DNA of 14,980 nucleotides, taken from NCBI GenBank assembly GCA_023440105.1, contig JAEXSY010000243.1:1-14980 (forward strand), written 5' to 3'. Each line of letters opens with the position of its first letter. Position 1 is the first letter of the stretch. Of the stretch, positions 14,720 through 14,980 are shown piece after piece. This stretch comes from Bacillota bacterium (GTDB lineage Bacteria > Bacillota > Clostridia > Clostridiales > Clostridiaceae). The position numbers and the translations under genes were made by a program. The notes under the pieces are model-generated. The model was given only the letters and a program-made list of their open reading frames with translations. It had not been told where the DNA came from and searched no databases.

Positions 14720-14980
14720 TGGCTAACATTATACTTTATTTATTACAGTTAATTCAATATCTTTACCAACAAAATTGCTGGCTTATAAATTTTATCTGCA
14801 GATACATTCCTCTAAAGCAGTGGGCTTTTGACGATTCTCATTCTCCAAAACACCAAAAATTCAAGGTAGACGAGCTACCGATAGTTATTGATAACCACCA
14901 GGACTGGGACTGGAATGACCTGCTTAATTACTACGAGCAGCGTTACAATAAGCTGGTTAAGCCTGTTAGACGCACCAAGG
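14719..14980 (+). CDS. Probable transposase, N-terminal 87 residues, cut by window edge
   Basis: Starts at the ATG at 14719, with AAAGGAG 10 nt upstream. The visible part reads MANIILYLLQLIQYLY, then CRYIPLKQWAFDDSHSPKHQ, an acidic linker and the basic end NKLVKPVRRTK. No catalytic motif is reached. I call it a transposase from general resemblance to N-termini of clostridial transposases and from the IS-like leader hairpin. Subfamily not assigned. It is divergent from the flavoenzyme operon. Confidence 0.55.
   Translation, partial: MANIILYLLQLIQYLYQQNCWLINFICRYIPLKQWAFDDSHSPKHQKFKVDELPIVIDNHQDWDWNDLLNYYEQRYNKLVKPVRRTK

Larger units (their letters stand above)
14572..14980 (+). mobile_element. 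Left end of a second, probable insertion sequence (partial)
   Basis: From about 14572 the sequence changes to a hairpin, a T-run, a second AT hairpin and a structured leader in front of a transposase-like gene running out of the window. The exact left end cannot be fixed without the right end; GTAGTGTCAAGTC near 14572 is my best guess. If correct, the element sits about 25 bp from the start codon of the flavoenzyme operon. Confidence 0.45.

Noticed and set aside
1..14980. CRISPR arrays, tRNA and rRNA genes.
   Set aside because: No regularly spaced repeats and no cloverleaf or rRNA-like sequence were seen by eye on either strand.

Overview
The window is A+T-rich DNA with strong AGGAGG-type ribosome sites and short polycistronic units. 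It carries Firmicutes-style families: a MerR regulator with a zinc ribbon, a double-XRE regulator, an ElaA-type acetyltransferase, and a BaiCD/FadH-like flavoenzyme. This suggests an anaerobic Clostridia genome, perhaps Lachnospiraceae. The taxonomic placement is inference from style and family content.

Left part (1-6750), a worn defence/accessory island. It opens with the 3' end of an AAA ATPase gene overlapping a DUF4435 (TOPRIM-like) gene, the arrangement of the PARIS (AriA/AriB) anti-phage system, closed by a terminator. Two adjacent decayed genes of unknown function follow, one with two in-frame stops and one with a frameshift. Next is a double-XRE regulator with its own promoter and three short iterons. 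A complete IS3-family element (4134-5440, orfA/orfB with an A7 slippery site) lacks a target duplication. Its two ends supply the stop codons of a short reading frame on the left and of a large gene remnant on the right. That remnant is the N-terminal PD-(D/E)xK part of a putative N6-methylase/restriction fusion. I infer that an IS-linked deletion removed the methylase part and whatever lay between.

Middle part (6750-10510), all on the minus strand. A two-gene unit encodes a MerR-type zinc-ribbon regulator and a small single-span membrane protein; its promoter has the 20-bp spacer typical of MerR-controlled promoters. Separate units encode a low-molecular-weight protein tyrosine phosphatase (TTG start) with an ElaA-type acetyltransferase, and TrmO (tRNA m6t6A methyltransferase) with a RimJ-type acetyltransferase. 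The spaces between units hold 3' remnants of decayed genes.

Right part (10736-14980). A tight minus-strand operon encodes an old-yellow-enzyme/2,4-dienoyl-CoA-reductase-like FMN/FeS/FAD protein, then the large and small subunits of an aconitase X (AcnX, DUF521 + DUF126). A dehydratase next to an ene-reductase suggests a two-step reductive dehydroxylation of an unidentified hydroxy acid. Close upstream lies the start of a second, probable insertion sequence on the plus strand. Its leader folds so as to hide the transposase ribosome site from read-through transcripts.
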